Of a stretch of 40,440 nucleotides of DNA, positions 1-8,502 are shown piece after piece (positions within the stretch are counted from its first letter, which is position 1; the number at the start of each line of letters is the position of its first letter). The position numbers and the translations under genes were made by a program. A model generated the notes under the pieces. That model did not search any database. It saw nothing but the letters and a program-made list of their open reading frames with translations, and was not told the origin of the DNA. Origin of the DNA: Arthrobacter wenxiniae (GTDB lineage: Bacteria > Actinomycetota > Actinomycetes > Actinomycetales > Micrococcaceae); contig NZ_JAAMFM010000037.1 of assembly GCF_013376105.1 (NCBI RefSeq), positions 1-40,440 on the forward strand. The letters run 5' to 3'.

Positions 1-32
1 AAACCCACAGGGCCCCCGGCCCCGCACCCCCC

Positions 33-62
33 GCCGGCCGCCCCGGGACCGGGGCGGCCGGC
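33..62 (-). terminator. GC-rich hairpin downstream of the phoH-like gene
   Basis: A perfect 12-bp inverted repeat (positions 33-44 and 51-62) surrounds a 6-base loop, about 20 bases past the stop of the minus-strand phoH-like gene. No U-run follows on the minus strand, so it would be a hairpin-only terminator, a type proposed for high-GC actinobacteria, or an mRNA 3' stabiliser. Nothing else is visible in the first 83 bases. Confidence 0.5.
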
Positions 63-83
63 GTCGTGCGTGCCGCGCAGGCG

Positions 84-1424
84 CTAGATTTCGGCGCGTT
101 CGAGCATCTCGGTGACCAGCGCGGCGATGGGCGAGCGCTCGGAACGGGTCAAGGTGACGTGGCCGAAGAGCGGGTGGCCCTTGAGTGTTTCGACGACGGC
201 GGCGATCCCGTCATGGCGGCCGACGCGGAGGTTGTCGCGCTGGGCGACGTCGTGGGTGAGGACGATCTTGGAGTTTTGGCCGATGCGGCTCATGACCGTC
301 AGGAGCACGTTCTTCTCCAGCGACTGGGCCTCGTCGACGATCACGAAGGAATCGTGCAGCGAGCGGCCGCGGATGTGGGTCAGCGGCAGGACCTCGAGCA
401 GGCCGCGCTCCATGATCTCGTCCATGACCCGGTCGCTGACCACGGAGCCCAGCGTGTCAAAGACTGCCTGTGCCCAGGGGTTCATCTTCTCGCCCTCGGA
501 GCCGGGCAGGAAGCCGAGCTCCTGGCCGCCCACGGCGTAGAGCGGCCGGAAGACCACCACCTTGCGGTGCTCGTTGCGCTCCAGCACTGCCTCGAGCCCG
601 GCGCACAGGGCCAGCGCGCTCTTGCCGGTGCCGGCGCGCCCGCCCAGCGAGACGATGCCGACCTCCGGGTCCATGAGCAGGGCCAGGGCCAGGCGCTGCT
701 CGGCGGAGCGGCCGTGCAGTCCGAACACCTCGCGGTCGCCCTTGACGAGGTGCACCTGCTGGTCGGCGCCCACCCGGCCGAGCGCGGAGCCGCGGTTGCT
801 GGTGAGCACCAGCGAGGTGTTGACGGGCAGGACCGCCGCCTCGGGGACGGCGACGGCCTCGTGGTTGTAGAGCGCCGCCATTTCCTCCTCCGTGGTGTCG
901 ATCTCCGCCACGCCGGTCCAGCCGGAGTCCTTGACCAGCTCGTTGCGGTATTCGTCCGCCGCCAGGCCCATGGCCGAGGCCTTCACGCGCATCGGCACGT
1001 CCTTGGACACCACTGTCACGTCCATGCCCTCGTTGGCCAGGTTCTTCGCGACGGCCAGGATGCGCGAATCGTTGTCCGTGCCCCGGAACCCGGCGGGAAG
1101 CACCTCAGCGGAAATGTGGTTGAGCTCCACGCGGAAGGTCCCGCCGTCGTCCCCCAGGGGAATGGGGTTGGCAAGGCCGCCGTGCTTTTCGCGGAGTTCG
1201 TCGAGAAGGCGCAGGGCCGTGCGGGCAAAGTAGCCCAGCTCGGGGTCGTGGCGCTTGGATTCCAGTTCGGAAATCACCACGATCGGCACAATCACCTCGT
1301 GCTCGGCAAAGCGCAGGATGGCCCGCGGGTCCGAAAGAAGCACAGACGTGTCAATTACGTAGCTGCGCAGCCGGGCGGGTGCCGCCTGCGGTGCCTGCTG
1401 TTCGAGTTTCATCGTCTCAACCAC
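84..1424 (-). CDS. PhoH family protein with N-terminal PIN domain (PhoH2-type)
   Basis: The 446-aa product joins a PIN-type ribonuclease domain to a PhoH-type P-loop ATPase. The PIN domain begins about residue 20 (motif [11 protein letters not shown], with an acidic residue at about 25). The ATPase has Walker [10 protein letters not shown] near residue 261 and Walker B FVIVDEAQ near 360. Characterised PhoH2 proteins (mycobacterial Rv1095 type) are ATP-dependent RNA-unwinding ribonucleases, so cytoplasmic RNA processing is the likely role. I chose the GTG at 1424 because GGAG lies five bases upstream. The ATG at 1412 is the main alternative, and an upstream TTG at 1508 lacks a ribosome site. 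The gene is last on the minus strand after a DUF1275 gene, with a 156-base gap, so it may have its own promoter. Confidence 0.9.
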   Translation of the reverse strand: MVETMKLEQQAPQAAPARLRSYVIDTSVLLSDPRAILRFAEHEVIVPIVVISELESKRHDPELGYFARTALRLLDELREKHGGLANPIPLGDDGGTFRVELNHISAEVLPAGFRGTDNDSRILAVAKNLANEGMDVTVVSKDVPMRVKASAMGLAADEYRNELVKDSGWTGVAEIDTTEEEMAALYNHEAVAVPEAAVLPVNTSLVLTSNRGSALGRVGADQQVHLVKGDREVFGLHGRSAEQRLALALLMDPEVGIVSLGGRAGTGKSALALCAGLEAVLERNEHRKVVVFRPLYAVGGQELGFLPGSEGEKMNPWAQAVFDTLGSVVSDRVMDEIMERGLLEVLPLTHIRGRSLHDSFVIVDEAQSLEKNVLLTVMSRIGQNSKIVLTHDVAQRDNLRVGRHDGIAAVVETLKGHPLFGHVTLTRSERSPIAALVTEMLERAEI

Positions 1425-1580
1425 GTCGACTCCAGCCTTTCCAGGCCTGCGATGCGCCTGGAATTCAAATAGGTACCGCGGGCGGAGTTGCCCTCCGGTA
1501 CTGCCCAAAGTACCCGCGCCGGCGTGGTGATCCGGTGCGCCACGCTGGACCGGCCGATGAACGCGGCGTGAACGCTTGGG

Positions 1581-2231
1581 CTAGTTGGTCTCCGGCATCC
1601 AGGAGCGGGAGTTGAAGGCGACGACCAGCACGAAGATTCCCACGGAAACCCACAGCGCGTTGAGGTTGATCGCGAAATACGTGAAGCCGCCCACGATCGA
1701 GCCAAGCGTCAAGGACAGCCACAGGAAAAGGTAGCGCACCCAGCCCAGACGGTTCCCGCCGGTCAGGGCGGCCGCCATCTGCTGGCCCATCTTGACCAGG
1801 GTGCCGGTCATGTACGTCAGGCCGATGCTGACCTCGCCGTCGCGCTCAAAAATGACGTTTTCCGCGCCCATGGCCAGCGCGATGACGGGCGGCGCCAGCC
1901 ACACTGCCACGTCCAGGTCAAACAGGACGACGGCGAGCCCCAGTGCCGCCGTCACGTACAGCAGGACCCACATCCGTTTGCGGGACGGGACCAGCCGGCG
2001 CAGGATCGAGGCCGTGATGACGCCGGCCGTGAACGCCCCCACCAGCCCCATGGCCAGCATGAATCCCAGCGGGTTGCCCTCAGCCAGGGCAGCGCCGGCG
2101 CGGGTGGAGTTGCCGCTCATGAAGGAGACGAAGTAGCCGCCCAGGTGGATGAAGCCCACGGCGTCGACAAATCCGGCGGCCAGTGACAGCGCCCCGGCCA
2201 TGGCTATTTCATGACGGTGATGTTTTTGCAT
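1581..2231 (-). CDS. YoaK/DUF1275 family membrane protein
   Basis: A 216-aa polytopic membrane protein with about six hydrophobic segments. The family signature is clear near the N-terminus (AGFVDAVGFIHLGGYFVSFM, then SGNSTRAG, about residues 18-45), and GLTYMTGTLVKMGQ follows near residue 138. DUF1275 proteins are widespread inner-membrane proteins with no settled biochemical role. The ATG at 2231 has AAGG four bases upstream. It begins 12 bases after the stop of the prenyl transferase gene, so the two are probably co-transcribed. The family call is secure but the function is unknown. Confidence 0.88.
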   Translation of the reverse strand: MQKHHRHEIAMAGALSLAAGFVDAVGFIHLGGYFVSFMSGNSTRAGAALAEGNPLGFMLAMGLVGAFTAGVITASILRRLVPSRKRMWVLLYVTAALGLAVVLFDLDVAVWLAPPVIALAMGAENVIFERDGEVSIGLTYMTGTLVKMGQQMAAALTGGNRLGWVRYLFLWLSLTLGSIVGGFTYFAINLNALWVSVGIFVLVVAFNSRSWMPETN

Positions 2232-2243
2232 GGGACCTTGCCG

Positions 2244-3026
2244 CTAGCTGCCGAACCGGCGGCTGCGCCCGGCGAAGTCGCGCAGGGCCCGCAGGAAGTC
2301 GATGCGGCGGAACGCCGGCCAGAGCGCCTCGCAGAAGTAAAACTCGCTGTAGGCGCTCTGCCACATGAGGAAGCCGGAGAGCCGCTGCTCGCCCGAGGTC
2401 CTGATGACCAGGTCCGGATCCGGCTGGCCGCGGGTGTAGAGGAACCTGGAAATGTCGTCCACGCTCAGGGCGTCCGCGACGTCCGCCATGGTGCGCCCCG
2501 CGGCGTCGGCGTCGTGCAGGAGCTCGCGGACGGCGTCGACGATCTCCCGGCGGCCGCCGTAGCCAATGGCCAGGTTGACGTGGATGCGTTCCTTGGCCGG
2601 CACGCGCGTGGTCAGCGAGGACACGCGCTGGGCCAGGTATTCGGGCAGCAGTTCCGGGGCGCCCATGGCGTGGACGCTGATGTCGGCGTCGGCGTCGAGC
2701 AGGTCCAGGGTGTTGGCGATGATGCCCATGAGTTCATCGAGCTCCTCGGGCGAGCGGCTCATGTTGTCCGTGGAGAGCATGTACAGGGTGACCACCTTGA
2801 TGCCGAGGTCCTGGCACCAGCCGAGGAATTCCAGGATCTTGTCCGCACCGGCCTGGTGGCCCTGGCTGGTGGGGGCGTTGAACTGGCGGGCCCAGCGGCG
2901 GTTTCCGTCAACCATGACGCCTATGTGCCGGGGGACGCTGCCCAGGTCCAGCGACCGTGCGAGGCGCCGTTCATAGTAGCCGTAGAGGAAATTCGGCATC
3001 CGGACGGGGCCGGAGAACAAATGCAT
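2244..3026 (-). CDS. Isoprenyl (cis-prenyl) transferase, short-chain Z-farnesyl-diphosphate-synthase type
   Basis: A 260-aa cis-prenyltransferase of the UppS family. Diagnostic motifs are HIGVMVDGNRRWAR (about residues 34-47, with the catalytic Asp in the DGN segment), YGGRREI, and RTSGEQRLSGFLMWQSAYSE near residue 209, which holds the diphosphate-binding Arg and the C-terminal Glu. The N-terminal YGYYERRLARSL segment and the C-terminal DFLRALRDFAGRSRRFG resemble the mycobacterial Rv1086 enzyme, which makes (2Z,6E)-farnesyl diphosphate, more than the long-chain synthase. I infer it primes polyprenyl phosphate synthesis for the cell wall. The start is ATG 3026 with only a distant purine stretch upstream; ATG 2999 is possible. 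It is divergent from the hemolysin-III gene and leads a pair with DUF1275. Confidence 0.88.
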   Translation of the reverse strand: MHLFSGPVRMPNFLYGYYERRLARSLDLGSVPRHIGVMVDGNRRWARQFNAPTSQGHQAGADKILEFLGWCQDLGIKVVTLYMLSTDNMSRSPEELDELMGIIANTLDLLDADADISVHAMGAPELLPEYLAQRVSSLTTRVPAKERIHVNLAIGYGGRREIVDAVRELLHDADAAGRTMADVADALSVDDISRFLYTRGQPDPDLVIRTSGEQRLSGFLMWQSAYSEFYFCEALWPAFRRIDFLRALRDFAGRSRRFGS

Positions 3027-3186
3027 GGGAGAGCGCCGGACCTTCCGGATCGGGGCCAGGCGGCCGGGGTAACGTGCTAGTCCTAGGTTACCCGCCGGTC
3101 CCGCGAAATGCGGACAGGCTCCCTCTGGCAGGAGCCGCCCGGCTGCGGCCGTTCCCTACCCAAGAGTAACTTGGGGCCGCGCGGAC

Positions 3187-3192
3187 TATGCT
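3187..3192 (+). promoter_or_regulatory. -10 element of a leaderless promoter for the hemolysin-III gene
   Basis: The hexamer TATGCT ends six bases before the ATG at 3199, which places the predicted transcription start on or next to the start codon. No Shine-Dalgarno sequence lies between. I see no good -35 hexamer at 16-18 bases. Confidence 0.55.
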
Positions 3193-3198
3193 TTCGGT

Positions 3199-3846
3199 AT
3201 GACACCCCCTCTCCTGGCCGAGGCAAAACCGAGCTGGCGGGGCTGGCTGCACGCGGCCGCCGCCCCCGTGGTCCTGGTGGCCGGCCTGGTGCTGGTGCTG
3301 CTGGCGCCGGGGACCGGCGCCAAGGTGGCGACGGCGATCTACGCCGTCACCGGCGTGCTTTTATTTGGCACGAGCGCGCTATATCACCGCTTCGATTGGC
3401 AGCCGCGGGCCAAGAGGCTGCTGAAACGCCTGGACCACAGCAACATCATGCTGGTCATTGCCGGCTCCTACACGCCGCTGTCGTTCCTGATGCTTCAGCG
3501 CCCCACCGCCACGCTGCTCCTCTGGCTGATTTGGACCGGCGCCGCCCTGGGCGTGCTGTTCCGCGTGGTGTGGGTCGGGGCGCCGCGGTGGCTCTACGTG
3601 CCCCTCTACGTGCTGCTGGGGATCACGGCGCTGTTCTTCCTGCCCCAGTTCTGGGCCGCCGGCGCGGCCCCCACCCTGCTCATCTGCCTGGGAGGCGTGT
3701 TCTACATTGCCGGGGCCGCCGTGTACGGCGTCAAGCAGCCCAACTTCAGCGCCCGCCACTTCGGGTTCCACGAACTCTTCCACGCCCTGACCGTGGCCGG
3801 CTTCGCCGCCCACTTTGTTGCCGTGGCCCTGGTGCTGCCCCGCTGA
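3199..3846 (+). CDS. Hemolysin III / PAQR family membrane protein
   Basis: A 215-aa seven-helix membrane protein of the hemolysin-III (YqfA/PAQR) family. It carries the conserved metal-site motifs: SALYHRF at about residues 59-65, LDHSN at about 77-81, and HELFH near residue 190. These match the Ser/His/Asp pattern of PAQR hydrolase-like proteins. The bacterial members' physiological substrate is not established, and true haemolytic activity should not be assumed. The start is supported by a leaderless promoter. Codon 55 (3361-3363) is TTA, a very rare codon in such GC-rich DNA. It converges on the DUF255 gene, with a tandem repeat array between the two stops. Confidence 0.88.
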   Translation: MTPPLLAEAKPSWRGWLHAAAAPVVLVAGLVLVLLAPGTGAKVATAIYAVTGVLLFGTSALYHRFDWQPRAKRLLKRLDHSNIMLVIAGSYTPLSFLMLQRPTATLLLWLIWTGAALGVLFRVVWVGAPRWLYVPLYVLLGITALFFLPQFWAAGAAPTLLICLGGVFYIAGAAVYGVKQPNFSARHFGFHELFHALTVAGFAAHFVAVALVLPR

Positions 3847-3854
3847 CACTGCAT

Positions 3855-3996
3855 GAGCGTCGGGGAAAAACGCCCCACTTGCGCGGGAGCATCGGGGAAA
3901 AACACCCCCACTTGCGCGGGAGCATCGGGGAAAAACACCCCCACTTGCGCGGGAGCGTCGGGAAAAGACGCCCCACTTGCGCGGGAGCGTCGGTGG
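3855..3996. repeat. Tandem array of a 32-33 bp intergenic repeat (four copies plus a fragment)
   Basis: Four head-to-tail copies start at 3855, 3887, 3920 and 3953, followed by a partial fifth from 3985. The outer copies are 32 bp and the inner two are 33 bp and identical. Each has GAGCRTCGG, an A-rich core flanked by G and C runs that could form a small hairpin, and ACTTGCGCGG. The array fills the gap between two convergent genes. On the minus strand it gives repeated T-runs after G-rich stretches, so transcription termination for the DUF255 gene is a possible role. A related array lies at 29724-29873. Confidence 0.9.
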
Positions 3997-4006
3997 AGGG
4001 CGGCGG

Positions 4007-6298
4007 TCAGAGGAGCCGGTCCAGCTCCGCGACGGAGGAGACCGGACGCCCGCACACCATGTTGCGGCACACGTAGGCCAGCGGCGGGCCGGCACCGTCC
4101 TTCGGCGACCGGCCTTCAAGCAGCGGCACGGCGGGCGCACCGGAGCCGTCCCAGACGGAGATCACCGCGCCGGGAGACGGCGACGCCCACGCCCGGCGGA
4201 CCAGCGCATCCCGCTCCGCGCCGGGCGGACCGACAATGGCCAGCTCCAGGGGCCCGGCGGCCATCGCCTGCGCCACGGCGAGCAGGCCGCCGGCGGCACG
4301 CGGCGCCCGCCGGGCCAGCTCCGGCAGCGGCGCGAGCAGGTTTTCGGCCAGCACGCGGTGCTGCGTGGACCCCGTGTACGCCGCCAGGGTCGCGAGGGAC
4401 CCCGCCAGCAGTGCCACGGGCCCGGTGGTCGCGTTGTCGAAGGGATCGGCAAAGCGGGCGCCGGCCGGGGCGCCGGCGATCGCCGCGGAACCGCCGGCGC
4501 TGTTGTACACCGTGCTGTCCCGGACAAACCGCTGCGCGGCATCCACCAGCCCGGCCGCAAAATCAAACCACTGACCGTCGCCGCTCGCCGCATAGAGCGC
4601 GAAGTAGCCGTCCGCGCACGCCGCGTAGTCCTCCAGCAGCCCGTCGATCCCCCGTGCCACGCCGCCGTGCGACACGCGCCGCAGCACCGCCCCGTCCCAG
4701 TGGACGCGGCGCAGGTAGTGGCCAAGCTCGACGGCGTGCCCCAGCCACGCGGGCTCGTCCAGCACCACCGCGGCCTCCGCCAGCGCCGCCAGGAGCATCC
4801 CGTTCCACGACGCCACCACCTTGTTGTCCCGGGCCGGCATGACCCGCGCGGCCCGCTGTTCGCGCAGCCCCGGAAGCAGCCGGTCCCAGGCGGCGCGCTC
4901 GTCCGCCCCCAGGGCCCTGCCGGGGTGCAGCGGGGCCGCGCCGGACGCCGGAATCCCCATGACATGTCCTGCGGCGGACGCGGCTTCCGCGCCGCCTGCG
5001 CCTGCGGCCCGGCGCAGCTCGGCGAGGCTCCACTTGTAGCCGGCGCCTTCGCGGTGGACCCCGTCAATGACGGTGTCGGCGTCCAGGGACGAGGCGAAGG
5101 CGCCGTCCGGCAGCCGCAATTCCGACACCAGCCAGCCGACGGTGTCCGCCACGGCCCGGCGGGTGTCGGCGGCCGACAGCGGAACCGGCCTGGCGGTCGC
5201 GTGGATGTGGTGCACCGGCACCGCCGGCCCGGCGGCCTCCAGTGCGGCGAATTCCTCCGGGCGCGCATCCGCCAGCCGCGTCCAGTGGACCAGGACGCGC
5301 AGCAGGCCGGCATTGTCGTACAGCATCTTTTCATAGTGCGGCTCGGACCAGTCGGCCGTGACGCTGTAGCGGGCAAAGCCGCCGCCCACCGGGTCGAACA
5401 ACGCGGAGTTGACCATGGCGCCGAGCGTCCGGCCGGCGAGTCCGAACGCCTGCCGTGCGGATTCCCCCGCGCCGGCGGCGTGCCTGACCAGGAATTCCAG
5501 CCCGGGCGTGGGAGGGAACTTCGGTGCCGTGCCGAAGCCGCCGTGGACGGGGTCCTCGGCCGCGGCAAGGGCAACCACCGCGCCAACCGCCGCGGCGGAC
5601 AGCGACCGCGCCCAGGAGGACCCGTTCGGGCCGCCCGGGGCATGCACGGCGAATCCGGCGCCGGCGGCGGCGGTGCGGGCAGCCCCAACCGCCGTGGCGC
5701 TGTCGGCGTCAGCCGTGCCACCACCGTCATCCGTGCCACCGCCGGCAGCCGCGCCGGCGCCGGCACCCGGGAGGCCCCTTCCGTCACTGCGCACCCGCCA
5801 GACCGGGTCGGCCAGTGCCGCCGCCACTGAGCCCGCGGTGGCCAGCACCTCCTCGCGCCGTTGGGCCCAGGCCTCCGCCACGGCCTCCAGCACCTGCCGG
5901 AACGACGGCCGCCCGGAGACCGGTTGTGGCGGGAAGTAGGTGCCCGCGTGGAAGGCCTGTCCGCTTGGCGTCAGGAAGACGCTCATGGGCCAGCCGCCCT
6001 GCCCGCTCAGGGCCTGGGTGGCCGCCATGTAGGCGTCGTCCACGTCGGGGCGTTCCTCGCGGTCCACCTTGATGGACACAAAATGCCCGCGCAGGTACGC
6101 GGCGATGGCCGGGTCCTCGAACGATTCCCCGGCCATGACATGGCACCAGTGGCAGGCTGCGTAGCCGATGGACAGGAACACCGGAACATTCCGCTCCCGG
6201 GCCTCGGCGAAGGCGGCATCGTCGAAGGGCTGCCAGTCCACCGGGTTGTTGGCATGTTGGCGCAGGTATGCGCTGGGTTCGCCGGCCAGCCGATTCAT
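4007..6298 (-). CDS. Thioredoxin-domain protein, DUF255 / YyaL (SSP411) family
   Basis: A 763-aa protein with an N-terminal thioredoxin-like DUF255 domain and a C-terminal (alpha/alpha)6-barrel region like N-acylglucosamine 2-epimerases. The family opening NRLAGEPSAYLRQHANNPVDW is intact, and the CxxC motif is AACHWCHVM (C49, C52). GQGGWPMSVFLTP follows near residue 100. Biochemical function is unproven; a thiol-disulfide or sugar-modifying role is only suggested by the folds. Residues of roughly 170-225 form an Ala/Gly/Asp-rich low-complexity insertion that makes it longer than most members (around 650-700 aa). The ATG at 6298 has AGGGGG five bases upstream. It lies downstream of a small membrane protein gene and mca on the same strand. 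Confidence 0.88.
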   Translation of the reverse strand: MNRLAGEPSAYLRQHANNPVDWQPFDDAAFAEARERNVPVFLSIGYAACHWCHVMAGESFEDPAIAAYLRGHFVSIKVDREERPDVDDAYMAATQALSGQGGWPMSVFLTPSGQAFHAGTYFPPQPVSGRPSFRQVLEAVAEAWAQRREEVLATAGSVAAALADPVWRVRSDGRGLPGAGAGAAAGGGTDDGGGTADADSATAVGAARTAAAGAGFAVHAPGGPNGSSWARSLSAAAVGAVVALAAAEDPVHGGFGTAPKFPPTPGLEFLVRHAAGAGESARQAFGLAGRTLGAMVNSALFDPVGGGFARYSVTADWSEPHYEKMLYDNAGLLRVLVHWTRLADARPEEFAALEAAGPAVPVHHIHATARPVPLSAADTRRAVADTVGWLVSELRLPDGAFASSLDADTVIDGVHREGAGYKWSLAELRRAAGAGGAEAASAAGHVMGIPASGAAPLHPGRALGADERAAWDRLLPGLREQRAARVMPARDNKVVASWNGMLLAALAEAAVVLDEPAWLGHAVELGHYLRRVHWDGAVLRRVSHGGVARGIDGLLEDYAACADGYFALYAASGDGQWFDFAAGLVDAAQRFVRDSTVYNSAGGSAAIAGAPAGARFADPFDNATTGPVALLAGSLATLAAYTGSTQHRVLAENLLAPLPELARRAPRAAGGLLAVAQAMAAGPLELAIVGPPGAERDALVRRAWASPSPGAVISVWDGSGAPAVPLLEGRSPKDGAGPPLAYVCRNMVCGRPVSSVAELDRLL

Positions 6299-6384
6299 GC
6301 GTGCCCCCTGGTTGTTGCCCTCGTTGAGTGGGCCGCGGCCCGCCGGGTCCGGTTCGCCGGATCCGGCTGCCCGGGCCCGGTGGA

Positions 6385-6747
6385 TTAGCCCTGCTGTCCG
6401 TTGGTGCCGGGTGTGGGAACGTCCGGCGCCTGCGCGTCCGACGTGTCGGTGCCGGGGGCACCTTCGGAACGGGCGGCGTCGTCCGCCACAATGGGAATGG
6501 CGAGGAACTCGGCATCCGGGCCGTGCGAGCCCCCGGCGGCACCTTCCTCAACCATGGCCCGGTAGCGGACGCGGCGAATGCGCTTGGCCATGTCGCGGAT
6601 CAGGAAGAACACCAGGGTGGCGATGAAGGCCATCGCGAGGAAGCCCAGGAAGCCCGGGCCGACCTGGTCGTCGCTCAGGCCCGCGCGCAGGCTCGGGATG
6701 GTGGGACTCGGCGACGGTGTGGCGGCGAGCAAAATCAATGTGTGCAC
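6385..6747 (-). CDS. Small single-pass membrane protein (hypothetical)
   Basis: A 120-aa protein with an N-terminal Ser/Pro-rich segment, one transmembrane helix (about residues 32-50, GFLGFLAMAFIATLVFFLI), a basic stretch RDMAKRIRRVRYR just after it, and an acidic, Pro/Thr-rich tail. The positive-inside rule suggests a cytoplasmic C-terminus. I do not recognise a named domain. Its place between mca and the DUF255 gene matches a small uncharacterised gene (Rv1083) at that site in M. tuberculosis, which supports it being real. The start is ATG 6747. Confidence 0.7.
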   Translation of the reverse strand: MHTLILLAATPSPSPTIPSLRAGLSDDQVGPGFLGFLAMAFIATLVFFLIRDMAKRIRRVRYRAMVEEGAAGGSHGPDAEFLAIPIVADDAARSEGAPGTDTSDAQAPDVPTPGTNGQQG

Positions 6748-6821
6748 AATTTGTCTTTCGTTTCATCCCCGGCCGGCTGTTGTCCCGGAAGGCTGGGTGC
6801 GGTGCGGGAATCGTCCACTAC

Positions 6822-7730
6822 CTATCGTAGGCCAGCGAACAGGTCGTTTTCCGGCAGGGTTGTGGGCACACGGGATTCGATGAGTGAATAGTCCTCCCAC
6901 GGCCACACCTTGCGCTGCATCTCCGGGCTGACGGCGAAGAAGAAGCCGTCGGGGTCCACCTGGGTGGCGTGGGCGCGCAGGGCCTCGTCACGCTTTTCAA
7001 AGAACTCGCCGCAGTCAACCTGCGTGGTGGTCGGGTGCGTGCCGGCCGGCGGGGTGTGACCCTCGCTGTCCGCCTCAAGCCAGGCCGCCAGGCGCTGGGC
7101 GTAGGGCGAGGCCAGCCCCGCGTCCTCGAGCGCAAAGTGCAGGGCACGGAAGCGCTGCGGGTTGAACGCCAGGTCGTAGTACAGCTTTTGCGGCTCCCAG
7201 GCCTCCCCCGCGCCGTCGTACTTTTCCGGGTCCCCCGCGGCATGGAACGCCTCCACGGCCACCTTGTGCGCCATGATGTGGTCCGGGTGCGGGTAGCCGC
7301 CGTTCTCGTCATAGGAGACGATCACGTGCGGGCGGAAGCGGCGCACCAGGCGGACCAGCGGCGCGGCCGCAATCTCCAGCGGCTTCAGGGCGAAGCAGTT
7401 CGGGGGCAGGGCAGGCAGCGGATCGCCCTCGGGCAGGCCCGAGTCCGTGAAGCCCAGCCACTGTTGTTCAATGCCCAGGATCTTGGCCGCCCGGGCCATC
7501 TCCAGCCGGCGGGCGCCGCCCATGTCGCGGGCGGAATGGGCGTCGCCGGCCATGCCCGGGTTTTGGATGCCGCCGCGTTCGCCGCCCGTGCAGGTGGCCA
7601 CCATGACCCTCACACCGGCCGCCGCGTAGGAGGCCATCATGGCGGCGCCCTTGCTCGCCTCGTCGTCGGGATGGGCGTGCACCGCCAGCAGGCGCAATGG
7701 TTCGGATGTGGGCCCGTCGGTGATGGTCAC
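6822..7730 (-). CDS. mca: Mycothiol S-conjugate amidase
   Basis: A 302-aa zinc amidase that cleaves mycothiol S-conjugates to release mercapturic acids for export, the detoxification arm of mycothiol metabolism in actinobacteria. The LmbE-like zinc site is visible as AVHAHPDDE (H20, D22, D23) and YPHPDHIMAH (about residues 146-155). The Lys in DDEASKGAAM (K27) distinguishes Mca from the deacetylase MshB, which lacks it. The length of about 300 aa is typical. I chose GTG 7730, which has GAAGG eight bases upstream. It is divergent from the DUF4307 gene, and its cytoplasmic partner, mycothiol, is the main thiol of this lineage. Confidence 0.93.
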   Translation of the reverse strand: MTITDGPTSEPLRLLAVHAHPDDEASKGAAMMASYAAAGVRVMVATCTGGERGGIQNPGMAGDAHSARDMGGARRLEMARAAKILGIEQQWLGFTDSGLPEGDPLPALPPNCFALKPLEIAAAPLVRLVRRFRPHVIVSYDENGGYPHPDHIMAHKVAVEAFHAAGDPEKYDGAGEAWEPQKLYYDLAFNPQRFRALHFALEDAGLASPYAQRLAAWLEADSEGHTPPAGTHPTTTQVDCGEFFEKRDEALRAHATQVDPDGFFFAVSPEMQRKVWPWEDYSLIESRVPTTLPENDLFAGLR

Positions 7731-7868
7731 GTCGGCTACCTTCGATTCTGAGTGCTGTGTGGGCGAAAAACCTGTGCGGGAATCAACGCTAAACTCATAG
7801 TGTCCTTAACGCCCCCAGCGGGCGGCCAGCCCCCGGCGCAGCCGCGGATCAAGACACCAGTGGATGCA

Positions 7869-8306
7869 GTGACAAATTCTGAAACTCCGGCAGCTACCAG
7901 CCTAACCAATCGTTACGGCACGCCCAAGCGGGCGATGTCCAAAAAGGCGCGGATCCTGATTCTCGCGGCGGTGGGCGTCCTGGGCCTGGCCTGGGTCTTT
8001 TGGGCCACGGTGGGCAACAGCACGGGGGTCTCCAACAGGCTGATCAGCTACCAGGTGGTGGATTCCACGCTGTCCACGGTGGACGTGGCCGTGACCAAGG
8101 ATCCCGCCGCCACGGCCCGGTGCGCCCTGCAGGCGATGAACGACTCCTACGCCGTGGTGGGCTGGAACGTGATCACCATAGGCCCCAACGGTTCCGGCGC
8201 CGGCACGGATTCCGGCCGGACGACGACGGTGCGCGGCCAGGTGCGCACCGACTCCCTGGCCGTGACCGGGGTGGTCCAGGAATGCTGGATCGTGCCACCG
8301 AAGTGA
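7869..8306 (+). CDS. DUF4307 membrane-anchored protein
   Basis: A small protein (145 aa from this start) with a short cytoplasmic N-terminus containing NRYGTPKR, one transmembrane helix (ILILAAVGVLGLAWVFWATV), and an extracytoplasmic domain with two Cys (ARCALQAM and QECWIV) that could form a disulfide. This is the DUF4307 arrangement, seen between greA and mca in mycobacteria (Rv1081c). The function is unknown. The start is uncertain: GTG 7869 gives VTNSETP, GTG 7860 adds three residues, and GTG 7800 sits four bases after a -10-like TAAACT (7790-7795), which would be near-leaderless. The open frame extends upstream to 7752. Confidence 0.78.
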   Translation: MTNSETPAATSLTNRYGTPKRAMSKKARILILAAVGVLGLAWVFWATVGNSTGVSNRLISYQVVDSTLSTVDVAVTKDPAATARCALQAMNDSYAVVGWNVITIGPNGSGAGTDSGRTTTVRGQVRTDSLAVTGVVQECWIVPPK

Positions 8307-8502
8307 CACGCCCGGCGCCCATTCTTGGGTTTATCCGCCTTATTGACTAAACTTGTCACTATTACCTGCACCCCGCTTGGTTGTTCCGTGGATGTTCCGC
8401 GGATGGATGGTGTCCGTCGCCCGATGGGCACGCCAGCCGTGAAACACCACTGGTTCGGCCGCCGGCGGGGTCTTTGTTTTATGTACAATCAAGGAGTTCT
8501 TC

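Noticed and set aside
3855-3996. CRISPR-like array
   Set aside because: The units abut directly with no unique spacers, and no cas genes are nearby. It is a simple tandem repeat.
3977-5830. 617-codon open frame on the plus strand
   Set aside because: Antisense shadow of the DUF255 gene, rich in Arg/Gly/Pro, with no ribosome site or recognisable motif.
8343-8365. TTGACT followed by TATTAC as a greA promoter
   Set aside because: The spacer is only 11 bases, too short for a standard promoter.
8484-8489. TACAAT as the greA -10
   Set aside because: It abuts the AAGGAG ribosome site, so a start seven bases downstream would cut off that site. The true promoter is probably further upstream.
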